Origin: Mesorhizobium sp. B4-1-3
GTDB taxonomy: Bacteria > Pseudomonadota > Alphaproteobacteria > Rhizobiales > Rhizobiaceae
Length of the DNA: 64,000 bases
Direction of reading: 5' to 3'
Assembly (NCBI RefSeq): GCF_006439355.1
Contig: NZ_VFTG01000024.1
Location: forward strand, 1 to 64,000
Shown here: piece after piece, positions 1 through 8,728 of the stretch
Position numbering within the stretch: position 1 is the stretch's first letter
Layout of the letters: every line of letters begins with the position of its first letter
Made by a program: the position numbers and the translations under genes
The notes under the pieces: model-generated
Told to the model about the DNA's origin: nothing
Seen by the model: only the letters and a program-made list of their open reading frames with translations
Databases searched by the model: none

Positions 1-111
1 GTCTCCAAGGCGATGACCGATGCCGCCAAGGCCGGCCGCAAGGCCGTGCTGATGCAGATCACCCGCGACGACTCGAATCGCTTCGTGGCGCTGCCGGTCG
101 GCAAGGGCTGA
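1..111 (+). CDS. degP: DegP/HtrA-type periplasmic serine protease, C-terminal end only
   Basis: The reading frame is open from the first base and stops with TGA at 109-111, giving the last 36 residues of a protein that begins left of the window. The tail (AAKAGRKAVLMQITRDD, then RFVALPVGKG) looks like the end of the second PDZ domain of a Do-family protease, which degrades or refolds damaged envelope proteins in the periplasm. The catalytic domain is outside the window, so the call rests on this short tail and on the neighbouring genes: in rhizobia a degP gene commonly precedes this response regulator/kinase pair and glnE. Family placement is likely, not proven. Confidence 0.6.
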   Translation, partial: VSKAMTDAAKAGRKAVLMQITRDDSNRFVALPVGKG

Positions 112-127
112 TCTTTAGGATCTCAAC

Positions 128-173
128 TTTTCCCTGCGGCGGTATCAACACCCCCGAGCCGCCGCCGGGAAAA
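128..173. other. Hairpin in the degP-response regulator gap
   Basis: TTTTCCC at 128-134 pairs with GGGAAAA at 167-173, and GCGGCGG just inside pairs with CCGCCGC, leaving a loop of about 15 bases. It lies 17 bases after the degP stop. No run of T follows on the plus strand, so it may be an mRNA-stabilising hairpin rather than a terminator. Confidence 0.35.
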
Positions 174-216
174 CATGGGGCCGAGCACGTAAGTCAGTCA
201 CCGTGTTTTGCTCCTG

Positions 217-248
217 GCGGCAGCGGGTTTCCCATCACCCGCTGCCGC
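217..248 (+). terminator. Probable terminator after degP
   Basis: A perfect 12-base stem (GCGGCAGCGGGT at 217-228 with ACCCGCTGCCGC at 237-248) with an 8-base loop is followed by TTTAACTT. It ends 22 bases before the response regulator start, so it could separate the regulator's transcription from degP or act as a leaky terminator between them. Confidence 0.5.
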
Positions 249-270
249 TTTAACTTGAAAGCAAGAAGAT

Positions 271-990
271 ATGGCTGCCCCTCAATCTTCCAGTGAAATC
301 GCGTATAACGGTCCCATGAAGATTCTCGTCATGGAAGACGATCGCGAGGCGGCGGACTACTTGCAGAAAGCCTTTGCCGAAGCGGGCCACACTGCCCATG
401 TCGCTGGCGACGGCGAGACCGGCTTCGCGCTCGCCGATGCCGGCGACTATGACGTGATGGTGGTCGACCGCCTGATGCCGCGCCGTGACGGCCTGTCGGT
501 GATCGCCGCCCTTCGCTCGCGCGGCAACACCACGCCGGTGCTGATCCTGTCGGCGCTGGGCGAGGTCGACGACCGCGTCACGGGCTTGCGGGCCGGCGGC
601 GACGATTATCTCACCAAGCCCTACGCCTTTTCCGAATTGCTCGCCCGCGTCGAGGTGCTGAACCGCCGCGCCAGCGCGCGCGAGTCCGAGACCGTTTACC
701 GCGTTGGCGATCTCGAGCTCGACCGGCTGTCGCATTCGGTCAAGCGCGCCGGCCGTGAGATCACGCTGCAGCCGCGCGAGTTCCGCCTGCTCGAATATCT
801 GATGCGCCATGCCGGCCAGGTGGTCACGCGCACCATGCTTCTGGAAAATGTCTGGGACTATCATTTCGACCCGCAGACCAACGTCATCGATGTCCATGTC
901 TCGCGCCTGCGCGGCAAGATCGAGAAAGGTTTCAACAAGCCGATCCTGCACACGATCCGCGGCGCCGGCTACATGCTGAAAGGCGGCTAG
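271..990 (+). CDS. OmpR/PhoB-family response regulator
   Basis: DNA-binding response regulator, the partner of the histidine kinase that starts 8 bases downstream. The receiver domain begins at the internal Met at base 316 (MKILVMEDD). The acidic pair and the phospho-acceptor Asp in VMVVDRLMP (Asp51 counted from that Met) are present, as are the conserved Lys in YLTKPY and a C-terminal winged helix (LQPREFRLLEYL, then DVHVSRLRGKI). The first ATG at 271 has a weak AAGAAG upstream; homology supports the ATG at 316, which lacks a clear ribosome site, so the first 15 residues are doubtful. Target genes are unknown; the linkage to degP hints at an envelope-related role, which is inference. Confidence 0.9.
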   Translation: MAAPQSSSEIAYNGPMKILVMEDDREAADYLQKAFAEAGHTAHVAGDGETGFALADAGDYDVMVVDRLMPRRDGLSVIAALRSRGNTTPVLILSALGEVDDRVTGLRAGGDDYLTKPYAFSELLARVEVLNRRASARESETVYRVGDLELDRLSHSVKRAGREITLQPREFRLLEYLMRHAGQVVTRTMLLENVWDYHFDPQTNVIDVHVSRLRGKIEKGFNKPILHTIRGAGYMLKGG

Positions 991-998
991 GGAGCAAG

Positions 999-2480
999 AT
1001 GGCTCTTTCCCTGCCGGCCATCATGAAGACGACGGCCGCCCGGCTTTCGGCGCTTTATCTTCTGCTTTTTGCGCTCTGCGCGGTGCTGCTCGTCCTCTAC
1101 ATGACGTCGCTGTCGGCGCGCATGCTGACCGCGCAGACGCAGGAGACCATCAACGACGAGGTGCTGGGCCTGGCCCGCGCCTATCAGCGCGGCGGCCTGC
1201 CGGTGCTGGTGCGCGTCGTCGAAGCCCGCTCGCGCCAGCCCGGCGCCAATCTCTATCTGATCGCTGATGCCAATGGCCAGATCCTGACCGGCAATGTCCA
1301 GAGCCTGGAGCCGGGGGTGATCGAGACCGAGGGCTGGACGACGCAGCCCTTTTCCTACCAGCGCTTCGGCGAGGGCGAGCTCGACCGGATGCGTAGTGGG
1401 GCGACCGACCAGCCGGCGCCCCAGGCCGGCGACAGCGGCAACACTCCCCAATCCCAGGGAGAAAAGGGCCACAACGCCATCGCGCTGGTGCTTAGGCTGC
1501 CCAACCAGATGATCATGCTGGTCGGTCGCGACCTCGGCGAGCCGGAGCGCTTCCGCGCCGTCATCAGCCGTGCGCTGACGCTGGCGCTGGGCATGATGGG
1601 GCTCGGTGGCATCCTGATCTGGTTCTTTGTCGGGCGCGCGGCGCTGAAGCGCATCGACAGCGTCTCGGACGCCAGCCGCCGCATCATGGGCGGCGATTTG
1701 TCCGGACGGCTGCCGGTCACCGGCGCCGGCGACGAATTCGACCGTCTGTCCGAAAACCTCAACGCGATGCTGGCCAGGATCGCCATGCTGAACGAGGGGC
1801 TGAAGCAGGTCTCCGACAACATTGCCCACGATCTGAAGACGCCGCTGACCAGACTGCGCAACCGCGCCGAGGCGACGCTCGCCGGCAGGCACAAGACCGA
1901 GGATTACCGCCAGGCGCTGGAAGGCACGATCGCGGAATCCGACCAGCTGATCAAGACGTTCAACGCCATCCTGATGATCTCGCGCCTCGAGGCCGGCTAT
2001 TCCTCGGAACAGACAGGTCCCGTCGATCTCGCCGCCACGGTAAGCGACGTCGTCGAGCTCTACGAGCCGGTGGCGGAGGAAGCGGGCGTCGCGCTGGAGG
2101 CGACCGTACCCGAGGCCTTGACGATCAACGGCAACCGCGAGCTGATCGGTCAGGCGCTGTCCAACATCGTCGACAATGCCATCAAATATTCGACCGATGC
2201 CGCCGAGGCGCCGAAAGTGCGTGTGGCGTTGGAGCGCGCCGGAAGCGAAATCAAGCTTACCGTCACCGACAATGGCCACGGCATTCCCGACGACGCCGAT
2301 CGAGCCCGCGCCACCGAGCGTTTCGTGCGCCTGGAAAAGAGCCGCTCGCAGCCGGGCTCGGGCCTTGGCCTCAGCCTGGCCAAGGCAATCATGACTTTCC
2401 ACAACGGAAGGCTTGATCTTTTACCCGCCGATCCCGGATTGTCCGTGGTCATGAGTTTCCCGCAGCGGGAGACGCACTGA
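999..2480 (+). CDS. Sensor histidine kinase paired with the response regulator
   Basis: Inner-membrane sensor kinase of 493 residues. A first membrane helix lies at about residues 15-37, a periplasmic sensor region of about 150 residues follows, and a second helix lies around 190-212. A HAMP linker leads to the dimerisation helix with the phospho-accepting His in NIAHDLKTPLTRLR. The ATP-binding domain has its N box (NIVDNAIKYS), G1 (DNGHGIPD) and G2 (GSGLGLSL). GGAG precedes the start, and the gene lies 8 bases after the response regulator, so the two form an operon. The signal sensed cannot be read from the sequence. The domain layout resembles heavy-metal or envelope-stress kinases. Confidence 0.92.
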   Translation: MALSLPAIMKTTAARLSALYLLLFALCAVLLVLYMTSLSARMLTAQTQETINDEVLGLARAYQRGGLPVLVRVVEARSRQPGANLYLIADANGQILTGNVQSLEPGVIETEGWTTQPFSYQRFGEGELDRMRSGATDQPAPQAGDSGNTPQSQGEKGHNAIALVLRLPNQMIMLVGRDLGEPERFRAVISRALTLALGMMGLGGILIWFFVGRAALKRIDSVSDASRRIMGGDLSGRLPVTGAGDEFDRLSENLNAMLARIAMLNEGLKQVSDNIAHDLKTPLTRLRNRAEATLAGRHKTEDYRQALEGTIAESDQLIKTFNAILMISRLEAGYSSEQTGPVDLAATVSDVVELYEPVAEEAGVALEATVPEALTINGNRELIGQALSNIVDNAIKYSTDAAEAPKVRVALERAGSEIKLTVTDNGHGIPDDADRARATERFVRLEKSRSQPGSGLGLSLAKAIMTFHNGRLDLLPADPGLSVVMSFPQRETH

Positions 2481-2492
2481 TGGCGCGGATGA

Positions 2493-5471
2493 ATGGCGAA
2501 GAAGAAAATCGAATCCGAGTTGCGGCTTAGCCCGAGACTGGCGCTCCAGCCTCTGGACGCGGACCATGCCCGGCGCGAATTGTCGGAAATCGCCGATGCC
2601 GCCGAGGAAGCGGAGCTTTCCCGTCTCGCTGCCTTTCTGGCAGGCGAGGGGCCGTTGCAGGACCTGCTGGCGGCCGTCTTCGATCTGTCGCCCTTCCTGC
2701 GCGATGTGGCGCGCCGGCGGCCGGCAATCCTCGAGACGCTGTTCGACGGGACGGTCGAAGCGCGACTCGCCGCCATCGGCGCGGCGATCGGCAGCGCGGC
2801 CATGGCGGACGATGCCTCGGAATCCGGCCTGATGATGGCGCTGCGGCAATGGAAGACCGAAGCCCATTTCCTGATCGCGCTGGCTGATCTTTCGGGCGAG
2901 GCGGAGACCGCGGTAACGGTGCGCCGCCTCAGCGATCTCGCGGACGCCTGTACAAACGCCGCGGTCGATTTCCTGCTGCTCGACGCGCACCGCCAAGGCA
3001 AGCTCAAGCTGCCGAATCCGGCGGAACCGGCCAAGGATTCTGGCTGGATCCTGCTCGGCATGGGCAAGCTCGGCGCGCATGAGCTGAATTTTTCCTCCGA
3101 CATTGACCTCGTCGTCTTCTTCGACCCAGAGGCGCCGGCCGTCATCGATCCGCTCGACGCGACCGAGCTGTTCTCCAGGCTCACCCGCCGGCTCGTACCC
3201 ATCCTGCAGGACCGCACCGAGCATGGCTATGTCTTCCGCACCGATCTGAGGCTGCGCCCCGATCCCGGTTCGACGCCGCTGGCGATTCCCGTCGAGGCTG
3301 CGCTTCGCTACTACGAGGCGCGCGGCCAGAACTGGGAGCGGGCGGCCATGATCAAGGCGCGGCCGGTTGCCGGCGACCTTGCTGCCGGCGCGGCCTTCCT
3401 CAAGGAGTTGCTGCCCTATGTCTGGCGCAAATACATGGACTATGCTGCGATCGCCGACGTTCACTCGATCAAGCGCCAGATCCATGCCCACAAGGGGCAT
3501 GGCGAGATCGCCGTGAAGGGCCATAACGTCAAGCTCGGCCGTGGCGGCATCCGCGAGATCGAGTTCTTCGTCCAGACCCAACAGCTCATCGCCGGCGGCC
3601 GCTTCCCGGAACTGCGCGGCCGCGAGACGGTGCCGATGCTCGCAACGCTCGCCGCGCGCGGCTGGATCACCGCCGACGCGCGCGATGCGCTCACCCGCCA
3701 ATACTGGTTCCTGCGTCGCGTCGAGCACGCCATCCAGATGGTGGCGGACGAGCAGACGCATATCCTGCCGGAAGAAGACGAGGAACTGAAACGCATCGCG
3801 CTGATGCTGGGCTTTGCCGGCGAGGCCGACTTCACGCAGGCCTTCCGTGCCTCGCTGCAGCAGGTCGAGCGCCATTATGCGGCGCTGTTCGAGACGGCGC
3901 CCGAGCTTTCGGCCGGCATTGGCAATCTGGTCTTCACCGGCGATGTCGACGATCCCGACACGCTGCAGACGCTGCATGGCCTGGGCTTCCACCGGCCGAG
4001 CGATATCTGCCGCGTCATCCGCGGCTGGCATTTCGGACGCTATCGCGTCACGCAGTCGGCCGAAGCGCGCGAGCGGCTGACCGAACTGACGCCGGCGCTG
4101 CTCAAAGCATTCGGCCAGACGCGGCGCGCCGACGAGGCGCTGATGCGCTTCGACGAGTTCCTCGCCGGCCTGCCGGCCGGTATCCAGCTTTTTTCGCTGC
4201 TGCAGTCGAATCCGGCGCTGCTCAAGCTGATGGCGACGATCATGGGCGCTGCGCCGCGGCTGGCGGCCATCATCACGCGCCGCCCGCACGTCTTCGACGG
4301 GCTGCTCGATCCGGCTCTGCTCACCGAATTGCCTGACCGCGCCTATCTCTCGGCGCGGCTTGCGGCATTCATCGAAGGCGACCGCGCCTATGAGGATGTG
4401 CTGGATCGGCTGCGCATCTTCGCTTCCGAGCAGAAATTCCTGATCGGCGTGCGCCTGCTTGCCGGCTCGATCGATCCCGCGCGCGCCGGCCGCGCCTTCT
4501 CCGATCTCGCCGACCTCACCATAGAGGCCGCACTTCAAGCGGTGATCGCCGAATTCGCGCTGCGCCATGGCAGGATCGCCGGCGGCAGGGTGGCGCTGCT
4601 CGGCATGGGCAAGCTCGGCAGCCGCGAACTCACCGCGGGCTCGGACGTCGATCTCATCCTGCTCTACGACCATAATGACGCCGAGGACTCCGACGGCGAG
4701 AAGCCGCTGGCGCCTTCGCATTACTACACTCGCATGACGCAGCGTCTGATCGCCGCCGTCTCGGCGCCGACCGCCGAAGGCGTGCTCTACGAGTTGGACC
4801 TGCGCCTGCGCCCCTCCGGCAACAAGGGGCCGGTCGCCACCCATATCGACTCATTCAAGAAATATCAGCGCCAGGATGCCTGGACCTGGGAGCACATGGC
4901 GCTGGCACGGGCCCGCGCCATCGGCGGCGACGCCGAGCTCTGCGCCGAGCTAGAGATGGAAGTGGCGGCGGTGCTGGCGCAGCCGCGCGATGCCGCCAAG
5001 GTGAAAGCAGAAGCCGCGCACATGCGGGCGCTGATCGAAAAGGAGAAGCAGCCACGCGACCTCTGGGACATCAAGCTGATCCCCGGCGGGCTCATCGATC
5101 TCGAATTCATCGCCCAGGTCGCTGTCATCACAGGCAATGTCGAGGCCGGCCGCCGGGTCACCGCGACGGCCGACATTCTGGCGCGGCTAGCCCCCGTTTT
5201 CGCGGGCGGCGATGTCCGTGAAGAGCTTGGCGAGGCCTACCGGCTCTATCTGGCGCTGACCCAGATGATCAGGCTTTGCCTCACCGGCGAGTTCCAGCGC
5301 GACGATGTCCCGCCAGGACTTTCGGACCTGCTTCTTGCGGTCACCGACCTGCCGGATTTCGCTGTGCTGGAGGCGCATCTCAAGGAGACGTCGCGGAAGG
5401 TCAGGCTGGACTTCGACCAACTGCTTCGCGCGGGCGCGCAGAGACGCGAGCCGGGTTACTCGGAGCGTTGA
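2493..5471 (+). CDS. glnE: Bifunctional glutamine synthetase adenylyltransferase/deadenylylase
   Basis: GlnE adds or removes AMP on glutamine synthetase and so switches it off or on with nitrogen status, under control of PII and glutamine. Its 992 residues are typical. There are two nucleotidyltransferase domains, each opened by GMGKLG: the N-terminal one near residue 187 (HELNFSSDIDLVVFFD) and the C-terminal one near 703 (RELTAGSDVDLILLYD). Both keep the paired Asp residues that bind metal. The start lies 12 bases after the kinase stop. A competing ATG at 2480 overlaps that stop in another frame and ends within 17 codons. The 3' end overlaps the convergent toxin gene by 16 bases. Confidence 0.97.
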   Translation: MAKKKIESELRLSPRLALQPLDADHARRELSEIADAAEEAELSRLAAFLAGEGPLQDLLAAVFDLSPFLRDVARRRPAILETLFDGTVEARLAAIGAAIGSAAMADDASESGLMMALRQWKTEAHFLIALADLSGEAETAVTVRRLSDLADACTNAAVDFLLLDAHRQGKLKLPNPAEPAKDSGWILLGMGKLGAHELNFSSDIDLVVFFDPEAPAVIDPLDATELFSRLTRRLVPILQDRTEHGYVFRTDLRLRPDPGSTPLAIPVEAALRYYEARGQNWERAAMIKARPVAGDLAAGAAFLKELLPYVWRKYMDYAAIADVHSIKRQIHAHKGHGEIAVKGHNVKLGRGGIREIEFFVQTQQLIAGGRFPELRGRETVPMLATLAARGWITADARDALTRQYWFLRRVEHAIQMVADEQTHILPEEDEELKRIALMLGFAGEADFTQAFRASLQQVERHYAALFETAPELSAGIGNLVFTGDVDDPDTLQTLHGLGFHRPSDICRVIRGWHFGRYRVTQSAEARERLTELTPALLKAFGQTRRADEALMRFDEFLAGLPAGIQLFSLLQSNPALLKLMATIMGAAPRLAAIITRRPHVFDGLLDPALLTELPDRAYLSARLAAFIEGDRAYEDVLDRLRIFASEQKFLIGVRLLAGSIDPARAGRAFSDLADLTIEAALQAVIAEFALRHGRIAGGRVALLGMGKLGSRELTAGSDVDLILLYDHNDAEDSDGEKPLAPSHYYTRMTQRLIAAVSAPTAEGVLYELDLRLRPSGNKGPVATHIDSFKKYQRQDAWTWEHMALARARAIGGDAELCAELEMEVAAVLAQPRDAAKVKAEAAHMRALIEKEKQPRDLWDIKLIPGGLIDLEFIAQVAVITGNVEAGRRVTATADILARLAPVFAGGDVREELGEAYRLYLALTQMIRLCLTGEFQRDDVPPGLSDLLLAVTDLPDFAVLEAHLKETSRKVRLDFDQLLRAGAQRREPGYSER

Positions 5472-5893
5472 ACCTGGCGGAGCTTGCGCCGCGCATGCGC
5501 CTGCAGGATCCGATCGCGCAAATGGGCGTAGAAGTGAGGCGGTAGCATGCCGTAGTGGAAGCGGGCAGGACCGCTTCCCGGGATGGGCCGGAGATCGGGA
5601 CCCGGCCACAGGAAATCATTGGTTTCGCTCACCAAAACCCAGGACCGCATGTCGTCGAGCTCAAGATGCGCCTTGAGCGGCGCCGGCAGTTCCATCGCAT
5701 CGGCCGGGTCTACCGGAGGTGTATGAGTGATTGGAACGACCGTCACGACTTCGCGACCTTCCACGATCCGGCGCGCCGCAACGATGGCGCAGGGCCTGTT
5801 CTTGCGACCCTCTTCGAGGCCCTGCCTGTCCTCATCCGACCACAGGTAGGAATAGGAAATCACCAGGCCGGGAACAGGCTTGGGCAGGCTCAC
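5456..5893 (-). CDS. PemK/MazF-like type II toxin
   Basis: A 145-residue protein resembling the PemK/MazF-like growth inhibitors that rhizobia pair with Phd-type antitoxins. The fold is suggested by PVPGLVISYSYLW near the N-terminus, the strand RPCAIVAARRI and the later VVTVVPITHTPP. If it acts like known members it would be an mRNA-cleaving endoribonuclease. It starts with GTG at 5893, four bases inside the antitoxin gene (GTGA overlap), which is classic toxin-antitoxin coupling. Its 3' end overlaps the end of glnE on the other strand. The catalytic residues could not be assigned by eye. Confidence 0.75.
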   Translation of the reverse strand: MSLPKPVPGLVISYSYLWSDEDRQGLEEGRKNRPCAIVAARRIVEGREVVTVVPITHTPPVDPADAMELPAPLKAHLELDDMRSWVLVSETNDFLWPGPDLRPIPGSGPARFHYGMLPPHFYAHLRDRILQAHARRKLRQVQRSE

Positions 5894-6150
5894 GGCGTCC
5901 AGTCTTTGAGCATCTGGTCCAGTTCGTCATGCTGGGAAGGGACCGCGCTCTCGGCAATGGCTTTCAACGTCTCGTCATCGAGTTCCTCGACGGGCCGGGC
6001 AACCCGTCCCTTGACCAGCACGTCGAACATCGCGGCTGAAAGAAGCACCGTGTGGGTTCGGCCATTCTTCGTAATCGCGACCGGCGCCCGCTGCGCGGCG
6101 TCCTGGAAGCGGCCGACATTCTGCTGGAATTCCGTTGATGTCACGCGCAT
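5890..6150 (-). CDS. Phd/YefM-family antitoxin
   Basis: An 86-residue antitoxin that would neutralise the downstream toxin and repress its own promoter. The N-terminal part (MRVTSTEFQQNVGRFQDAA, then PVAITKNGRTHTVLLS) is the typical Phd/YefM DNA-binding fold. The acidic C-terminal third (VEELDDETLKAIAESAV) would be the toxin-binding tail. It is first in the operon and overlaps the toxin by four bases. AGAGGTGAC just upstream of the ATG is a reasonable ribosome site. The pair lies between glnE and the PleC-like kinase, two genes that are otherwise neighbours in rhizobia as far as I recall, which suggests insertion. Confidence 0.88.
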   Translation of the reverse strand: MRVTSTEFQQNVGRFQDAAQRAPVAITKNGRTHTVLLSAAMFDVLVKGRVARPVEELDDETLKAIAESAVPSQHDELDQMLKDWTP

Positions 6151-6171
6151 GGAAAGTCACCTCTTATCCAA

Positions 6172-6190
6172 AATAGATAAAGTAGATAAC
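6172..6190 (-). promoter_or_regulatory. Probable operator/promoter of the toxin-antitoxin pair
   Basis: Two direct copies of TAGATAA (6174-6180 and 6183-6189; TTATCTA on the coding strand) lie 24-40 bases upstream of the antitoxin start in an AT-rich patch. Repeated half-sites here are what an autoregulating Phd-type antitoxin would bind. Assignment is by position and repetition only. Confidence 0.5.
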
Positions 6191-6228
6191 TTTTTCAAGT
6201 TTGCTCGGGCAGCTGAGGATTTGCTTGA

Positions 6229-8559
6229 TCAGGCCGCCGCCTTCACCATCGGCGGCGCTTTCTTCAGCGGAATGCGCACCGACACGATCGTGCCGACGCC
6301 TTCGGTCGAGCGGATCTTCAGCGCGCCGCCCTGCAGCTCGGCCAGTGAGCGCGAGATCGCGAGCCCGAGGCCCGAGCCGGTGTGGTTCTTGGAGAACTGG
6401 TTCTGGACCTGCTCGAAGGGCCGGCCGAGCTTGCTCAACGCCTCCTTGGGGATGCCGCAGCCATTGTCCTCGATGGTAAGCAGCAGCGCGCCCGACGTGT
6501 TGCGCGCCCTGACCGTGATCTTGCCGCCCTGTCCGGTGAATTTCACCGCGTTGGAAAGAAGGTTGATGGCGATCTGCTTGATGGCGCGGCGATCGGCGTA
6601 GACGCGCATCGCGTCGGCGATGCGCGTCTCGACATTGATCGACTTCTCCGCCGCCTGCAGCGAGATCACCCGCACGGTCTCCTTGATCAGCGGGCAGAGG
6701 TCGATCTCCTCGCGGTCGAGCGAGAACTGGCCGGCCTCGATCTTCGACATGTCGAGGATGTCGTTGATGACGCCGAGCAGATATTTGCCGCTGCCGTTGA
6801 TGTCGGTTGCGTATTCCTCGTAGCGCTCCGAGCCGAGCGGCCCGAACAGACCCTGCTGCATCAATTCGGAGAAGCCGATGATGGCGTTGAGCGGCGTGCG
6901 CAGCTCATGCGACATATTGGCCAGGAACTCCGACTTGGCGCGGTTGGCCGCCTCCGCGCGCTCCGTTTCCTTCATGTATTTGCGGTTGAGCTCCACCAGT
7001 TCGCTGGCGCGTTCCTCTTCGGCGCGACGGGCGAGGCTGAGATCGTGGATCGTCGCCATCAGCCGGCGCTCGCTGTCGACCAGCTTTTCCTGGTGCAGCT
7101 TGATCTGGGTGATGTCGGAGCCGACCGAGACGATGCCGCCGTCGCGGGTCCTCAGCTCGTTGACCTGCAGCCAGCGGCCATCCGCGAGCTGGCGCTCGAA
7201 GCTGACGCCTCCCTGCGGCCCGTTGGCGTTGGCGAGCCTGCGCTCCGAGGCGAAGGCCAGCATCCGCTCCTCCACCGCGTCGCGGAGAATGCCGGGCACG
7301 ACGTCGCGGTCCGACAGGCCGTTGTCCTTCTGGAACTTCGAATTGCACATGATCAGCCGCTCGGCGGCATCCCACAGCACGAAGGATTCATTGATGTTCT
7401 CGATCGCGGTCCTGAGCCGCATGTCCGCTGCTTCCGAACGCAGCGCCAGATGCCGCTGCTCGGTGACGTCGACGGCAATGCCGATCAGCTGGATCTCCGG
7501 CGCTTCCGGATCGATCACCTGGGCGCGAGCCCGCATCCACACCCACTGTCCGTCGGCGTGGCGCATGCGGAAGACCTGGTCGATATGATCGATCTCGCGC
7601 TCAATGATGCGGTTGGCAAGCTCGAACAGATCGCCGTCGTCGGGGTGGATGATCTCGTCGACTTCGCCGAAGGAAAGCATCGTGTCGCAGGGCTCGTAGC
7701 CCAGCATGTCGTACATCGAGCGCGACCAGTACATCTTGCCGCGCACCATGTCCCAGTCCCACAGGCCGCAACGGCCGCGCACCAGCGCCATGTCGATGCG
7801 CTGATGCGCCTCGAGATAGATGCGGTCCGCAGCCTGGGCGCGCGCCGCCTGGCCGAAATAGGCGTAGAGGATGACGATCAGCACGCCCGCCGTCAGCACG
7901 AACAATGTGACGTTGAGCGACATCGACTTGCGCCAGCTTTCGAACACCGCTTCCTGCGGCACCAGCACGGCGGCCGCGTGTTTGCGATCGCCGCTGAGGC
8001 TGACGGCGGCCAACCAGTCCTGTCCTGAGATGCTGACATCCATCACGCCGGCACGGTCGCCGAACATGAACAGCGGCTGGCCGCCCAGGACCAAACTGTC
8101 CAGCGTGCGGCCCTGCCAGCCCGTCGACAGCGGCGAGACGGCGATGACCTTGAAGCTGGCGTCGGTGATGGCGAGCACATGGGCGCGGCTCATGGCGCCC
8201 TGGCGGCTGGTGTTTTCCAGGAGGCTTACCGCGTTGGCGCCGGCCACTGTTGGGTCGGCGGTGATGGCCTGCGCCATCTGGCCGGCGCCCAGCGCCAGCA
8301 CGGCCTTGGCGTCGCGCTCGATCTCGTCATGCTCGTTCATCAGCGACAGGAAGCGCAGCGCGGCGATGACGATCAGGAAGATGATGATCAGAGCCGGGAT
8401 CGAACGGCGCAGAAAGGGCTCGGCGGCCAAGAGCCGCTGATAGGCAGGTTCGGCGATCAGGCGCGTATTTCCGGCAAGCCCATCGCTCCTTGCCTTGCGA
8501 CGCGCAAAAGCCTTCCCTCCGGGCGCGCCCCACGCGTCCGCCTTGGCCATAAATGGCAC
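6229..8559 (-). CDS. Membrane-bound PAS sensor histidine kinase of the PleC/PdhS class
   Basis: A 776-residue kinase. Two membrane helices (about 50-72 and 215-237) bracket a periplasmic domain of about 140 residues. At least two PAS domains follow; the first contains WDWDMVRGKMYWSRSMYDML. The kinase core has the phospho-accepting His551 in FLANMSHELRTPLNAIIGF, then the stretch FGPLGSERYEEYATDI that marks the DivJ/PleC/PdhS group acting on the cell-cycle regulator DivK. N box (NLLSNAVKFT), G1 (DNGCGIP) and G2 (GSGLGLAIS) are intact. As I recall, PleC lies next to glnE in Sinorhizobium, so this is probably pleC, though not proven. The start is GTG at 8559, or ATG at 8550 giving MAKADAWG. Confidence 0.88.
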   Translation of the reverse strand: MPFMAKADAWGAPGGKAFARRKARSDGLAGNTRLIAEPAYQRLLAAEPFLRRSIPALIIIFLIVIAALRFLSLMNEHDEIERDAKAVLALGAGQMAQAITADPTVAGANAVSLLENTSRQGAMSRAHVLAITDASFKVIAVSPLSTGWQGRTLDSLVLGGQPLFMFGDRAGVMDVSISGQDWLAAVSLSGDRKHAAAVLVPQEAVFESWRKSMSLNVTLFVLTAGVLIVILYAYFGQAARAQAADRIYLEAHQRIDMALVRGRCGLWDWDMVRGKMYWSRSMYDMLGYEPCDTMLSFGEVDEIIHPDDGDLFELANRIIEREIDHIDQVFRMRHADGQWVWMRARAQVIDPEAPEIQLIGIAVDVTEQRHLALRSEAADMRLRTAIENINESFVLWDAAERLIMCNSKFQKDNGLSDRDVVPGILRDAVEERMLAFASERRLANANGPQGGVSFERQLADGRWLQVNELRTRDGGIVSVGSDITQIKLHQEKLVDSERRLMATIHDLSLARRAEEERASELVELNRKYMKETERAEAANRAKSEFLANMSHELRTPLNAIIGFSELMQQGLFGPLGSERYEEYATDINGSGKYLLGVINDILDMSKIEAGQFSLDREEIDLCPLIKETVRVISLQAAEKSINVETRIADAMRVYADRRAIKQIAINLLSNAVKFTGQGGKITVRARNTSGALLLTIEDNGCGIPKEALSKLGRPFEQVQNQFSKNHTGSGLGLAISRSLAELQGGALKIRSTEGVGTIVSVRIPLKKAPPMVKAAA

Positions 8560-8696
8560 TCCCCGATCTGCCGTATCTACTGGATGATCCGGTTACGCCG
8601 CACGCCCCGAATCGTCAGTAAAGAATCAAAGGTGATTCGCGTTGTCCAGAGGGCCGGGCGAAAAAGATTAAAAGTTGATTGAAATTTCTCCTTTTC

Positions 8697-8719
8697 CCTT
8701 CTCCCACCAGGGGAGAAGG
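8697..8719. repeat. CCTTCTCCC/GGGAGAAGG hairpin repeat, copy 1
   Basis: A 9-base perfect inverted repeat (8697-8705 and 8711-8719) ten bases beyond the pepN stop codon. An identical pair of arms occurs at 41521-41542, also just after a stop codon, so this is a dispersed hairpin that may mark or protect 3' ends. Confidence 0.65.
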
Positions 8720-8728
8720 CAGAGAGCG

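Noticed and set aside
987-2402. Long minus-strand frame opposite the histidine kinase
   Set aside because: The plus-strand kinase has all its motifs; the antisense frame has none.
2421-4844. Very long open frame on the minus strand (about 800 codons) opposite glnE
   Set aside because: It is antisense to an unmistakable glnE and has low-complexity Arg/Glu/Gln content typical of shadow frames in GC-rich DNA.
6382-8028. Long plus-strand frame opposite the PleC-like kinase
   Set aside because: No recognisable domain, while the opposite strand encodes PAS and kinase domains.
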